Part shown: piece by piece, positions 47,275 to 56,285 of the stretch | How the letters are laid out: each line of letters opens with the position of its first letter | Numbering within the stretch: position 1 is the first letter of the stretch | Source of the DNA: Methanobrevibacter arboriphilus | GTDB lineage: Archaea; Methanobacteriota; Methanobacteria; Methanobacteriales; Methanobacteriaceae | Assembly (NCBI RefSeq): GCF_019669925.1 | Contig: NZ_AP019779.1 | Location: 1,689,001 to 1,753,000, forward strand | Length of the DNA stretch: 64,000 nucleotides | Reading direction: 5' to 3' | Program-made: the position numbers and the translations under genes | Notes under the pieces: generated by a model | Seen by the model: the letters and a program-made list of their open reading frames with translations, nothing else | What the model was told of the DNA's origin: nothing | Databases searched by the model: none

Positions 47275-48078
47275 ATGGAAATCATTGAACTTTTTAAAGA
47301 TTCATTAACATATCCAACAAAAGATTGGAATAAACTACTAATATTTGGTGTTTTATTCATAATCGCGGGAATATTTGGTCTTTTACAGGCTTTAGGTATT
47401 GCATTAAGTCAGTATATTGCTGCAAACATTTTAGAGATTATATCTGCAATTATTTTCATTATTGTAGGTTTAATAATCTATGGTTATACTTTGAGTATAG
47501 TTAGAACAACAGTCAAGGATACAGATGATCCTTTGCCTGATTTTGATTGGGGAAAGAATTTTATCGATGGAATTAAATTAGCTATTTTACATATAGTATA
47601 TTATATAATCCCAGTTATTATTACTTTAATTGTAGCTTATGCTACTGGTGCATTTAATTACTTTTATCAATTAGCGATTTTAAGTGCTTCTACTGGATCT
47701 ATTCAGACTGCGCCAGAATCTCTTGTAGCATCTGCGGGTCTTAGTTTTCTTACAGTATTTATAATAGCTGCAATATTATTCATAATATTTGGATTATTGC
47801 TTTTAATTGCTAAAGCTGTTTTAGCTGAAACTGAAAGTTTAGGTGCAGCTGCTAACTTTGCCAATGTCTTCAAAAAAATTAGTAAAATTGGATGGGGAAC
47901 TTATATAATATGGCTTATTCTTTTCGCAATAATTTTGATTGTCATTGGTATTATAACAACTTTAATTAATGCTATTCCATTTATTGGAGCTATAATAGTA
48001 CTTTTGATTGTAAAATCTTATACTGAGATATTTTCTGCGAGAACTCTTGGTTTAATATACAATGAATCTAAAGAATAA
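47275..48078 (+). CDS. DUF4013 membrane protein, first of three
   Basis: 267 aa with about six membrane segments. It starts MEIIELFKDSLTYPTKDWNK, the family's amphipathic N-terminus, followed by LLIFGVLFIIAGIFGLLQAL. A conserved loop PLPDFDWGKNFIDGIKLAI (with D-x-W and a DG pair) sits before helix three, and WGTYIIWLILFAIILIVIGI lies near the end. Function is unknown; such proteins are common in Methanobacteriales and often clustered. GAGGTGA precedes the ATG. It shares the layout of the two following genes. Confidence 0.9.
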   Translation: MEIIELFKDSLTYPTKDWNKLLIFGVLFIIAGIFGLLQALGIALSQYIAANILEIISAIIFIIVGLIIYGYTLSIVRTTVKDTDDPLPDFDWGKNFIDGIKLAILHIVYYIIPVIITLIVAYATGAFNYFYQLAILSASTGSIQTAPESLVASAGLSFLTVFIIAAILFIIFGLLLLIAKAVLAETESLGAAANFANVFKKISKIGWGTYIIWLILFAIILIVIGIITTLINAIPFIGAIIVLLIVKSYTEIFSARTLGLIYNESKE

Positions 48079-48384
48079 ATTTTAATTTTTTATTTTTTAT
48101 ATTTTTTATTCTATCCTTATTCTATTTTTATTTTCTTTTTATTCTAGTTTCATTAATGTTCTATTTTAACAATCATTATTATTTTATTATTAATTTAACA
48201 GTTATTATTAATTTAATAATTATTATTAATTTAAAATAAATTTAATAATAAATTTAATAAATATTATTTTAAAACAATAATTTAAAATAGTTTAATATCA
48301 ATAGTTTAATAAGTATTGTTTACTAGTTATAATTTTTACTAGTTAAATATTAAAATTTGATTTTTATACTTGTAAGTGAGAAAA
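48079..48384. other. Gap between DUF4013 genes 1 and 2
   Basis: 306 nt, T-rich then A/T alternating with TTTAATAATTATTATTAATTTAA-type words (48175-48270). No gene is seen. Confidence 0.45.
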
Positions 48385-49194
48385 ATGAAGACTATTAAAC
48401 TTTTTAAAGATTCTTTATCTTATCCAAGTAAAGATGTTGATAAATTATTAACTTTGGGTGTTTTATTTTTCTTTGATGCAATTATATCTCTTTTACCTTC
48501 ACTCACTACTGCTTTAGGTTATGGGGTTTTAACTCAGATCTTGTATTTTATCTCAAATATTATAGGTATTTTCATAGTATTAATAGCTATTGGTTATTTA
48601 ATATCTATAATTAAAGGTACTATTAATGAAAATGTGGATATTCCTTCAATAAGAATTATAAAAAATCTTTCAGATGGAATTAAAGTATTTATTATTTCTA
48701 TTGCATATTATTTAATACCTGCAATAATAGTTCTAATTGTCGCTTATTTAATTGGTGCATATAATATCATTTCCCAAATATTTGCATCATTTTTTTATTT
48801 TGGTATTGAAACTTCTATTCCAAGTTATTTTATGGTTGAAACCATTCCTAACATTGTTATAATCCCTATAATAGCTATTATTTTGTTTATTATATTTACA
48901 TTGTTTTTGGTTATAGCTATTGCAAGGTTTGCTGATTCTGGTAATATTAAAGATGGATTAAATTTTAAGTTAGTATTTTCAGATATTGTAAAAATATCTT
49001 GGCGTAAGTATATACTTTTATTAGTAATATTATTTTTTATTTCACTGTTTATTTTATTTGTAGGATTTATAATTTCGATTATTCCATTTTTAGGTATGAT
49101 AATACTATTTTTAGTAATTTTACCATTTATGACAATTTTTTATGGTAGAAGTATAGGTTTAATTTATAAAAAATCTAAAATTAGAAATTTTTAG
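48385..49194 (+). CDS. DUF4013 membrane protein, second of three
   Basis: 269 aa, paralogue of the genes on either side: MKTIKLFKDSLSYPSKDVDK, then LLTLGVLFFFDAIISLLPSL, a shortened loop IPSIRIIKNLSDGIKVFII and a late SWRKYILLLVILFFISLFIL. The loop lacks the D-x-W motif of the other two and is the most divergent. I chose ATG 48385 from alignment with the paralogues; GTG 48376 overlaps the ribosome-binding site GTGAG. Function is unknown. Confidence 0.88.
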   Translation: MKTIKLFKDSLSYPSKDVDKLLTLGVLFFFDAIISLLPSLTTALGYGVLTQILYFISNIIGIFIVLIAIGYLISIIKGTINENVDIPSIRIIKNLSDGIKVFIISIAYYLIPAIIVLIVAYLIGAYNIISQIFASFFYFGIETSIPSYFMVETIPNIVIIPIIAIILFIIFTLFLVIAIARFADSGNIKDGLNFKLVFSDIVKISWRKYILLLVILFFISLFILFVGFIISIIPFLGMIILFLVILPFMTIFYGRSIGLIYKKSKIRNF

Positions 49195-49522
49195 GATCTT
49201 TAATATTAAAAAAATGATATAAAATGATTATAAAAGATAATTAAAACAGTAATTAGGATACTAATCAAAATAAAAAGCAGAATAATAATTAATATAATAA
49301 TTATTAATAATTAAAATATTAATAATAATATAGAAATTAATAATAATATAGAAAAATAACAGAAGTATAAAAAATAACATAATAAATAACTTAAAAAATA
49401 ACTATAATAACATAACTACAATAACAGTTTATTTATTAGACAATTTATTATTAGGCTAAATTTATTAGATTATATATTAAGTAAATTAGATAAATTATAC
49501 CAAATAACTTTATGGTGATAAA
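49195..49522. other. Gap between DUF4013 genes 2 and 3
   Basis: 328 nt, A-rich with repeats of AATAATAATATAGAAA and AATAACATAA-like words (49310-49425). No gene is seen. Confidence 0.45.
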
Positions 49523-50362
49523 ATGAACATCTCAGAATTATTTAAAAATTCATTTAAATATCCAACTAAAGATTGGGGCAAAGTTTTAATTTTAGGTTTA
49601 TTAATAATAGGATTATTTATATTAATGATTATTGCTGGAATTAGCCTTTTATTTGCCCAAGCCATTCCAATAGCTATAATATTTGTTATAGCATTAATTT
49701 TTGCTATAATTGTTGGTTTAATTTATAGTGGGTATGGTCTTAGTGTAATAAGAGAAACTATTTTTAACAAAAATGTGGCAATTGATGATCAAGAAGAATC
49801 TTTACCAGAATTTAAGTGGTCTGACAACATTGTTGATGGATTAAAGGTTTTAGTTTTAAATATTGTATATATGATAATACCAGTTATTATTACTTTGGTC
49901 TTTGCTTATGCATTAGGTGTATTTTCTGAATTTGCAAGTATTAATCAATCTTTAAATATTTATAATCAAACTGGAGCGTATTTACCTAATTCAATTGCTA
50001 CAGGATATATGGTTAGTAATGGATATGCAGTTGCTATCGTTAATACTGTAGCAGCTATTTTATCAGTAATATTCTCATTGTTTGCATTTATTGCTATGGC
50101 AAAATTAGCTGAATCTGGTAAATTAGGTTCAATTATCAAATTTAGAGAAATAAATGATACAATTTCTAGAATTGGTTGGGGAAATTATATAGTTTGGTTT
50201 ATACTTCTGTATATAATTGTAGTTGTTATTTCTTTTATAGCTGCTCTAATTATTTTCATTCCAATAATTGGTTTCATTATTTATTTATTAATTATTCCAT
50301 CTTTCTTGACTTTATTCCAATCAAGATCAATTGGTTTAATATACAATGAAGCAAATAATTGA
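49523..50362 (+). CDS. DUF4013 membrane protein, third of three
   Basis: 279 aa, clearly homologous to the first gene: MNISELFKNSFKYPTKDWGK, loop SLPEFKWSDNIVDGLKVLVL, YMIIPVIITLVFAYALGVF, and a late GWGNYIVWFILLYIIVVVIS. All three end in a similar SRSIGLIYNEA-type tail (RTLGLIYNES, RSIGLIYKKS, RSIGLIYNEA). This supports tandem duplication. GGTGAT precedes the ATG. Substrate or role is unknown. Confidence 0.9.
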   Translation: MNISELFKNSFKYPTKDWGKVLILGLLIIGLFILMIIAGISLLFAQAIPIAIIFVIALIFAIIVGLIYSGYGLSVIRETIFNKNVAIDDQEESLPEFKWSDNIVDGLKVLVLNIVYMIIPVIITLVFAYALGVFSEFASINQSLNIYNQTGAYLPNSIATGYMVSNGYAVAIVNTVAAILSVIFSLFAFIAMAKLAESGKLGSIIKFREINDTISRIGWGNYIVWFILLYIIVVVISFIAALIIFIPIIGFIIYLLIIPSFLTLFQSRSIGLIYNEANN

Positions 50363-50680
50363 ATTAAAAACTATTAATCTATTAGTTATAGCTTTTATCA
50401 ATTATTAAAAACTTTCATTTTTAAATTTTTCTTTCTTTTTTATTTTTTCTTTATTTTTTATTTTTTATTTTTTCATTTTTATTTCTTTATTTTTTACATT
50501 TTCATCATTGGGCTGTTCATTTCTTCTTTTTATTTTATTTTATTTTCGTTAATTAATAAATAAAGATAATAATAACAATCAAAAAATTAATAATTATTAG
50601 AATTCCCATGATTTTTTTCTTTTTAATACTATTTTTTATAACTAAAAAGATTTTTATAGTATAAAAAAAATAGTATTAAT
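50363..50680. other. Gap before mmp10
   Basis: 318 nt. A very T-rich segment (50415-50550) probably ends transcription of the DUF4013 genes. TTTTTATAGTATAAA (50651-50665) is a TATA candidate about 20-28 nt before the mmp10 ATG, consistent with a leaderless or nearly leaderless mmp10 mRNA. Confidence 0.5.
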
Positions 50681-51934
50681 ATGCAAATTGTAGCTGATGT
50701 TGGCGGGATTCCAGGAAAAGACTGTCGAGGATTCTGTAAATATTGTTATTTTAGGAAAGTAAAATCTATTGAACCTTTAGGATGTTCTAAGTGTTCTCCT
50801 GGTAAAGTTGGATGCTCTAATTGTAGTGAAGGTGTTAGTGAAACTAAAAATGAATTTAAAATGCCTTTTTTTGTTGTAAATGAGATTCAGACTACTTTGA
50901 TGATGACTAATCCTAATGATAATAATCTTAAGGTCAATATTAGTGGTGGGGGAGATGTTAGCTGTTATCCTCATCTTGAAGAACTAACTGGAACTTTAAA
51001 ACAATTTGATATACCTATACATCTTGGTTATACAAGTGGAAAAGGTATTGATGATGCAGAGATGGCTAATCGATTGATAAATCATGGAGTGGATGAAGTT
51101 ACATATACATTGTTTGCTTCTAATCCTGAACTTCGAGCAGATTGGATGAAAGATCCTAATCCTGAAGAATCTATTAAAGCAGCAAAAATCTTTGCTGAAA
51201 GTACTGATCTTCATGCAGCTACAGTTATAATTCCTGGTGTAAATGATGGGGATATTTTACATCAAACTTGTGAAGATCTTGAAAGTTGGGGTGCAAAAGC
51301 TTTGATTCTTATGCGTTTTGCTAATACTACAAATGAAGGCTTAATTTTAGGTAATGAGCCTGTTATAAATGGCATAAACTCTACTAGTATTGATGAGTTT
51401 CAAAAGCTTGTAGAAAGTATAAATAAAGAATATAATATTCGAGTTACTGGAACTCCTGTTTCAGATCCAGATACTGGTGCTCCATTTGCACTATCAAAAA
51501 ATGAAAATGAGATCTATCTTCAGTTTATTCAAGAGATAACTGGTGAAGCTACAATCGTAACATCTAAAATAGCTGCACCTTATATTGAAAAAATATTCGA
51601 TAAATTAGATACTGATGATGTTAATGTTGTTGCAACTAAAAAAGATATTGCTTGCTTAATTACAAAGAATGATTTAGAAGATTTAGATTTATCTGATGTA
51701 AAAGATACAGTTATAATTCCTGGCAGATGTTTTGTTCATCAAATTGATGCAGAGAAGATTTTTAGTTCTGATGGCATTGAGAGGGTAGTTGGTAGAGGTC
51801 CTGAAAAATTGTCTGTTGATGGAGAAATGAGTGGAACTTTGACTGAAGAAAATGTAATTGAAAAAGAAATTGAATTATTTAGAGATTTAGTCGAGGCTAT
51901 TAACTTTTTTGGTATGAAAATGAAAAAGACTTGA
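50681..51934 (+). CDS. mmp10: McrA arginine C-methyltransferase, radical SAM protein Mmp10
   Basis: Methylates C5 of the active-site arginine of McrA (Arg271). The N-terminal cluster motif is GKDCRGFCKYCYFRKV (C-x3-C-x2-C, about residues 15-22), followed by a second cysteine-rich region CSKCSPGKVGCSNCSEG (about 35-51) that may bind metal. The radical-SAM barrel has VNISGGGDVSCYPHLEELTG, IHLGYTSGKGIDDAEMANRL and EVTYTLFASNP. A C-terminal domain with CFVHQIDAEK follows. 417 aa. It lies just upstream of mcr, next to its substrate's gene. The start lacks a ribosome-binding site. Confidence 0.93.
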   Translation: MQIVADVGGIPGKDCRGFCKYCYFRKVKSIEPLGCSKCSPGKVGCSNCSEGVSETKNEFKMPFFVVNEIQTTLMMTNPNDNNLKVNISGGGDVSCYPHLEELTGTLKQFDIPIHLGYTSGKGIDDAEMANRLINHGVDEVTYTLFASNPELRADWMKDPNPEESIKAAKIFAESTDLHAATVIIPGVNDGDILHQTCEDLESWGAKALILMRFANTTNEGLILGNEPVINGINSTSIDEFQKLVESINKEYNIRVTGTPVSDPDTGAPFALSKNENEIYLQFIQEITGEATIVTSKIAAPYIEKIFDKLDTDDVNVVATKKDIACLITKNDLEDLDLSDVKDTVIIPGRCFVHQIDAEKIFSSDGIERVVGRGPEKLSVDGEMSGTLTEENVIEKEIELFRDLVEAINFFGMKMKKT

Positions 51935-52674
51935 AGTATCTTTTTTATTTTTAGTTTCAGTATTTAATTGAATTTTTTATACTATTTTTTTAAATTAAAT
52001 TTTTTATAATATTTTTTTAAATTATTTATAATAATATTTTATTTATAATAATATTTTTGAATATTTTATACTAATTTTCTAAATATTTTAACTAATATTT
52101 ATATTAATTAAATTTTTATAAAAACAATCCACAAATCGATCTAACATAAAAAATTATTCTTTAAATTACTCTTTAAAATTATTCCTTAAATCTTTAAAAT
52201 TACTCTTTAAAATTATATTTATTATGATAAAAAATAATAAATGATATCAAAATACCCTTACTTTTTATCCAATGATTATTATTACTTATTATAATTATAA
52301 AATTTTTATTATTTCATTATTTAATTTGATATTGTTTCAATTTTTATATAATTTTTAGATAATATTTACATTATTTTTAATATTTTTTAATATTTTGTTT
52401 ATTTATGTTAGTCCTATTTTTCATTATTTTAACATATTTTTATTTAAAATGATTTTAATGGTTTTTTTAATAATCATTAATTTAATAATTCTATTTTTAC
52501 TATTTAAAGTATTTTAATGTCTATTTATTATTTTAAATCATTTTCATGTTTTTAAAAACTGTTAAAACTCTTTTTTATTCATTTAAAAAAGTATTACTTT
52601 CTATTATAGGATTCTTAAAAAATTCAGGTTTCCTTCTCCTTTATAAGCTTTGCTATTTGCCTTCAGAAATAATA

Positions 52675-52683
52675 TTTATAATA
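52675..52683 (+). promoter_or_regulatory. Candidate mcr promoter TATA box
   Basis: TTTATAATA fits an archaeal TATA box; transcription would start near 52703-52708, giving a leader of about 120 nt. A second candidate, TTTATAAG at 52640-52647, would give a longer leader. The choice is not decided by sequence. Confidence 0.45.
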
Positions 52684-52741
52684 TATATTAATCAAATTAA
52701 AATTCGTATACCAAATAGCTAGTTATTGCAAAAAACTGCAA

Positions 52742-52798
52742 ATGAGCTTACTCAATACAAGCTTAAAAATGACCGTTTGTATTAGAGAGGTATATTAA
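52742..52798 (+). promoter_or_regulatory. mcr leader: short upstream ORF and mutually exclusive stems
   Basis: ATG 52742 opens an 18-codon frame (MSLLNTSLKMTVCIREVY, stop 52796-52798) without a clear ribosome-binding site. Within it AATACAA (52754-52760) can pair with TTGTATT (52777-52783), or AAGCT (52759-52763) can pair with AGCTT (52745-52749); the two share bases and exclude each other. This looks like a possible leader switch ahead of mcrB. It may be chance in AT-rich DNA. Confidence 0.3.
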
Positions 52799-52825
52799 TA
52801 ACTATATTTAGTTAGGAGGGAAAAA

Positions 52826-54157
52826 ATGGCGAAGTTTGATGATAAAGTCGATTTATACGACGATAGAGGGTCATTAGTTGAATCTGATGTACCTATCGAA
52901 GCCTTAAGCCCACTACGGAACCCTGCAATAAAAAGCATCGTTAGTGGTGTAAAAAGGACCGTAGCTGTAAACTTAGAAGGTATTGAAAATTCCTTAAGAT
53001 CTGCATCTGTCGGTGGAGCAGGATCTAAGATTTTAGGAAGAGAAATGGACCTAGATATTACTGGCAATGCTCAAGCTATTGCATCTGCTTTAAAAGAAAT
53101 GGTTCAAGTAACTGATGATGATGATACAAATGTAGAGCTTCTTTCTGGTGGAAAGAGGATTTTAGTTCAAATACCAACTGCAAGATTAGAATCTGCTGCT
53201 GAATATTCTGTAGCAACCTTATCTACTGCAACTGCATTAGTACAAGCTATTATTAAACAATTTGATATTAGTATGTATGATGCTAACATGGTAAAAGCTG
53301 CAATTCTTGGAAGATATCCTCAGTCTGTTGATTACATGGGTTCTAACATTGCAACTATGTTAGATATTCCTCAAAAGCTTGAAGGTCCAGGTTATGCTTT
53401 AAGAAATATTATGGCTAACCACGTAGCTGCTGCTACATTAAAAAACACATTACAAGGAACTGCACTTTCCAGTATCTTAGAACAAACTGCTATGTTTGAA
53501 ATGGGTGATGCTATTGGAGCATTTGAAAGAATGCACTTATTAGGATTAGCATATCAAGGAATGAACGCAGACAATATTGTTTTAGACTTAGTTAAAGATA
53601 ATGCTAAAGAAGGAACTGTTGGTTCTGTTATGAATGATACTGTTGCTAGAGCTACTGATGATAGTGTTGTTAGTGTAGAAAAAGATTTAAATGGTTTCAA
53701 TGTTTATGAAACTAACGATTTAGCTAAATGGAATGCTTATGCTGCTGCTGGAGCTACTGCTGCAACTATAGTAAATGTAGGTGCTGCTAGAGCTGCTCAG
53801 GGTGTACCATCTTCAATTTTGTATTTCAATGACTCTCTTGAATTTGCAACTGGTCTTCCTGGTGTAGATTTCGGTAGAGCTGAAGGGGTAGCTGTAGGAT
53901 TTTCATTCTTTAGTCACTCTATTTATGGTGGAGGAGGCCCAGGTCTCTTTAACGGTAACCACGTTGTAACCAGACACAGTAAAGGATTCTGTATCCCTTG
54001 TGTTGTAGCTGCAATGTGTCTTGACGCAGGTACTCAGCTTTTCTCACCTGAAGCTACTTCTGGATTAATTAAAGAAGTATTCAGTAGTGTTGATGAATTC
54101 AGAGAACCATTAAAATATGTAGTGGAAGCAGCTGCAGACATAAAAGGTGACATCTAA
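52826..54157 (+). CDS. mcrB: Methyl-coenzyme M reductase, beta subunit
   Basis: Part of the alpha2-beta2-gamma2 F430 enzyme that makes methane and the CoM-S-S-CoB heterodisulfide. It begins [20 protein letters not shown]. It carries the family segments [40 protein letters not shown] and [20 protein letters not shown]; the last forms part of the active-site channel. It ends with [20 protein letters not shown]. 443 aa. AGGAGG precedes the ATG. First gene of mcrBDCGA. Codons are richer in C-ending forms than in neighbours, as expected for very high expression. Confidence 0.98.
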   Translation: MAKFDDKVDLYDDRGSLVESDVPIEALSPLRNPAIKSIVSGVKRTVAVNLEGIENSLRSASVGGAGSKILGREMDLDITGNAQAIASALKEMVQVTDDDDTNVELLSGGKRILVQIPTARLESAAEYSVATLSTATALVQAIIKQFDISMYDANMVKAAILGRYPQSVDYMGSNIATMLDIPQKLEGPGYALRNIMANHVAAATLKNTLQGTALSSILEQTAMFEMGDAIGAFERMHLLGLAYQGMNADNIVLDLVKDNAKEGTVGSVMNDTVARATDDSVVSVEKDLNGFNVYETNDLAKWNAYAAAGATAATIVNVGAARAAQGVPSSILYFNDSLEFATGLPGVDFGRAEGVAVGFSFFSHSIYGGGGPGLFNGNHVVTRHSKGFCIPCVVAAMCLDAGTQLFSPEATSGLIKEVFSSVDEFREPLKYVVEAAADIKGDI

Positions 54158-54341
54158 AATCTCGCATGTTTTTTGTGATTAATTAATTATAAAATATTTA
54201 AATGAATTATTAAGATAGTGTTTAAATATTAATATGGTATTTAAATGTTGTTTAGAATCAATATCTAGGATATGGGATAAATTATTTAGATATACTAAAA
54301 TTAATCATATAATCATACTAATTAAATGGGGATAATTATAA

Positions 54342-54788
54342 ATGGACATAGAAGTATTTCCACATAGAGTTTTAGGAGCAGATACAACTGAAAAGTTGTT
54401 GAATGGTATTGAAAGTCTTGATGATGTTAAAAGGACGGTTATTCAAGGACCAAGACTCCCTCCTGAAGACCCTAACGAAGATCCACGATATGTTGATAGA
54501 AGAAAAATTACAGTCAATGGTAAAGAACTTGAGCTTAAAGTTAAAACTGGCCGTATTTTTGTTGAAATTTCAAATGAATCCACTATTGATGATATAAGGG
54601 AAATATGCAATGAATATCTTCCTTTTGGATTTGATATAAATATTGGAAAATACATCAGAACTCAGAAGACTGTCTCTGATAACATTAAATATGGGGATGC
54701 AGACATTCCTGAAGAGTTAATTGGAATGACTGATCAATCAGCTAAGCTCTCAGACAGAGTAACTATCATAAAAAAAGATAAGGATTGA
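54342..54788 (+). CDS. mcrD: Methyl-coenzyme M reductase operon protein D
   Basis: Accessory protein that is not part of mature Mcr; it binds the apo-enzyme and probably helps assembly. 148 aa: [60 protein letters not shown] and [19 protein letters not shown]. The gap of 184 nt after mcrB is unusually long for this operon and may hold a processing site or internal promoter. GGGGAT precedes the ATG. Confidence 0.95.
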   Translation: MDIEVFPHRVLGADTTEKLLNGIESLDDVKRTVIQGPRLPPEDPNEDPRYVDRRKITVNGKELELKVKTGRIFVEISNESTIDDIREICNEYLPFGFDINIGKYIRTQKTVSDNIKYGDADIPEELIGMTDQSAKLSDRVTIIKKDKD

Positions 54789-54914
54789 AGATTTTATTTA
54801 AAAGGATCTTATTGAAATATTTCATATACTATGATATCAATTAATGATCAATAGTAAAGATAAATATTAATGATCAATAGTAAGGATAAATAATATATAA
54901 TAAGGATGAATAAG

Positions 54915-55517
54915 ATGATTGGACGTTGTACCCATGTTGTTGATTGTCGTGAAACAATGGGTCTTGGTGAAGGTGGAGGAATAGCTCAAAGAGGAACTTT
55001 TGCAGAATGTGGAAGTGATGTTCTTGCAGTAGCTATGTCTCCTGGAAGAAGGCATATCACAAAACCTGTTTGTGAAATAACCTTTGCACTTCGCGAAGCT
55101 AATGTTTTAACTAGTACAATGATACTTAATGCTGGCGCAGGTACTCCATCGGATGCTCCAGGTGCAAGTGGGGGATTTGGTTTAACTGATAAAGAAGTTG
55201 ATCAAATGTCACAATTCAAGTTACTGGTCATTCATCTTGGAGGAGTTAAAAATCATATTATTTACAAAGCGAGATTAATACTTCGCAATGTCAATTGTCC
55301 TTGTGTTATTATTTGTGAATATCCTGTCGATTTTGAAGATTTTGCTAAAATTGGTGTTAAAACCTCTCGTGTCATGCCTGATGAGGCTAATGAAGGAGTT
55401 AAAACTAAGGGTAAAATTGTTGATATTGTTAGTGGTGTTATTAGGGGAGAAACATGTTCCCAAGAAAAATTAGATGAGATTATTAGAAAAGTTAAGTTAG
55501 CATTAGGAGGTGCATGA
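54915..55517 (+). CDS. mcrC: Methyl-coenzyme M reductase operon protein C (activation component)
   Basis: Component of the ATP-dependent complex that activates Mcr by reducing F430; it carries unusual iron-sulfur clusters in other methanogens. [59 protein letters not shown] and [20 protein letters not shown] are typical. The start is ATG 54915, which gives the family's usual MIGRC and lies 5 nt after GGATGA; ATG 54906 overlaps that site. 200 aa. Its presence marks this as the mcr operon and not the mrt (isoenzyme II) operon, which lacks C. Confidence 0.95.
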   Translation: MIGRCTHVVDCRETMGLGEGGGIAQRGTFAECGSDVLAVAMSPGRRHITKPVCEITFALREANVLTSTMILNAGAGTPSDAPGASGGFGLTDKEVDQMSQFKLLVIHLGGVKNHIIYKARLILRNVNCPCVIICEYPVDFEDFAKIGVKTSRVMPDEANEGVKTKGKIVDIVSGVIRGETCSQEKLDEIIRKVKLALGGA

Positions 55518-55520
55518 TTT

Positions 55521-56270
55521 ATGGCACAATATTATCCAGGAACTTCTCAGGTAGCTCAAAATAGAAGAAACTTTTCTGACCCTGATTATGAGTTAGAAAA
55601 ATTAAGAGAAATATCTGATGAAGGTGTAGTAAAAGTATTAGGTCACAGAGCTCCAGGTGAAGAATATAAAAGTGTTCACCCACCATTAGATGAAATGGAT
55701 GAGCCTGAGGACATTATTAGAGAATTAGTAGAACCAATCGATGGTGCAAAAGCCGGGGATAGAGTTAGATATATTCAATTTGTAGATTCAATGTATTTTG
55801 CTCCTGCTCAACCTTACTTAAGATCTAGATCTTACTTAAACAGATATAGAGGAGTAGACGCAGGTACTTTGTCTGGAAGACAAATTATCGAAGCAAGAGA
55901 AAGAGATCTCGAAAAAATATCAAAAGAATTATTAGAAACCGAATACTTTGATCCAGCAAGATCTGGAATCAGAGGTAAATCTGTTCATGGTCACTCTTTA
56001 AGACTCGATGAAGATGGTGTAATGTTTGATATGTTAAGAAGACAATTATTAAACAAAGAAACTGGAAAAATCGAAATGGTAAAGGACCAAATTGGTAAAG
56101 AACTTGATGAACCTGTTGTACTCGGTGAGCCATTAGATGAAGAAACTTTAATGAAGAAGACCACTATTTACAGAGTAGATGGTGAAGCTTATAAGGACGA
56201 TAAAGACGCTGTAGAAATATTACAAAGAATACACGTCACAAGATCCGAAGGTGGATTCTGTCCAGAATAA
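55521..56270 (+). CDS. mcrG: Methyl-coenzyme M reductase, gamma subunit
   Basis: Third structural subunit of Mcr. 249 aa: MAQYYPGTSQVAQNRRNFSD, VKVLGHRAPGEEYKSVHPPL, RYIQFVDSMYFAPAQPYLRS, SGRQIIEARERDLEKISKEL and ARSGIRGKSVHGHSLRLDED; the last contributes to the F430 and coenzyme B site. It starts 3 nt after the mcrC stop codon, so the two are translationally coupled. Confidence 0.98.
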   Translation: MAQYYPGTSQVAQNRRNFSDPDYELEKLREISDEGVVKVLGHRAPGEEYKSVHPPLDEMDEPEDIIRELVEPIDGAKAGDRVRYIQFVDSMYFAPAQPYLRSRSYLNRYRGVDAGTLSGRQIIEARERDLEKISKELLETEYFDPARSGIRGKSVHGHSLRLDEDGVMFDMLRRQLLNKETGKIEMVKDQIGKELDEPVVLGEPLDEETLMKKTTIYRVDGEAYKDDKDAVEILQRIHVTRSEGGFCPE

Positions 56271-56285
56271 GGAGAGGAGATTAAT

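Larger units (their letters stand above)
51935..52825. other. 891-nt region between mmp10 and mcrB
   Basis: The left two-thirds is low-complexity A/T with T-rich runs. The right part holds an AGTATTACT motif (52590-52598), a GC-richer stretch (52621-52670), TATA candidates (52639-52646 and 52675-52683) and a leader of about 120 nt with alternative stems and a short upstream ORF. No full gene is present. Confidence 0.6.

Noticed and set aside
55275-55463. Small open frames on either strand within mcrC
   Set aside because: They lie inside a well-recognised gene and lack ribosome-binding sites.
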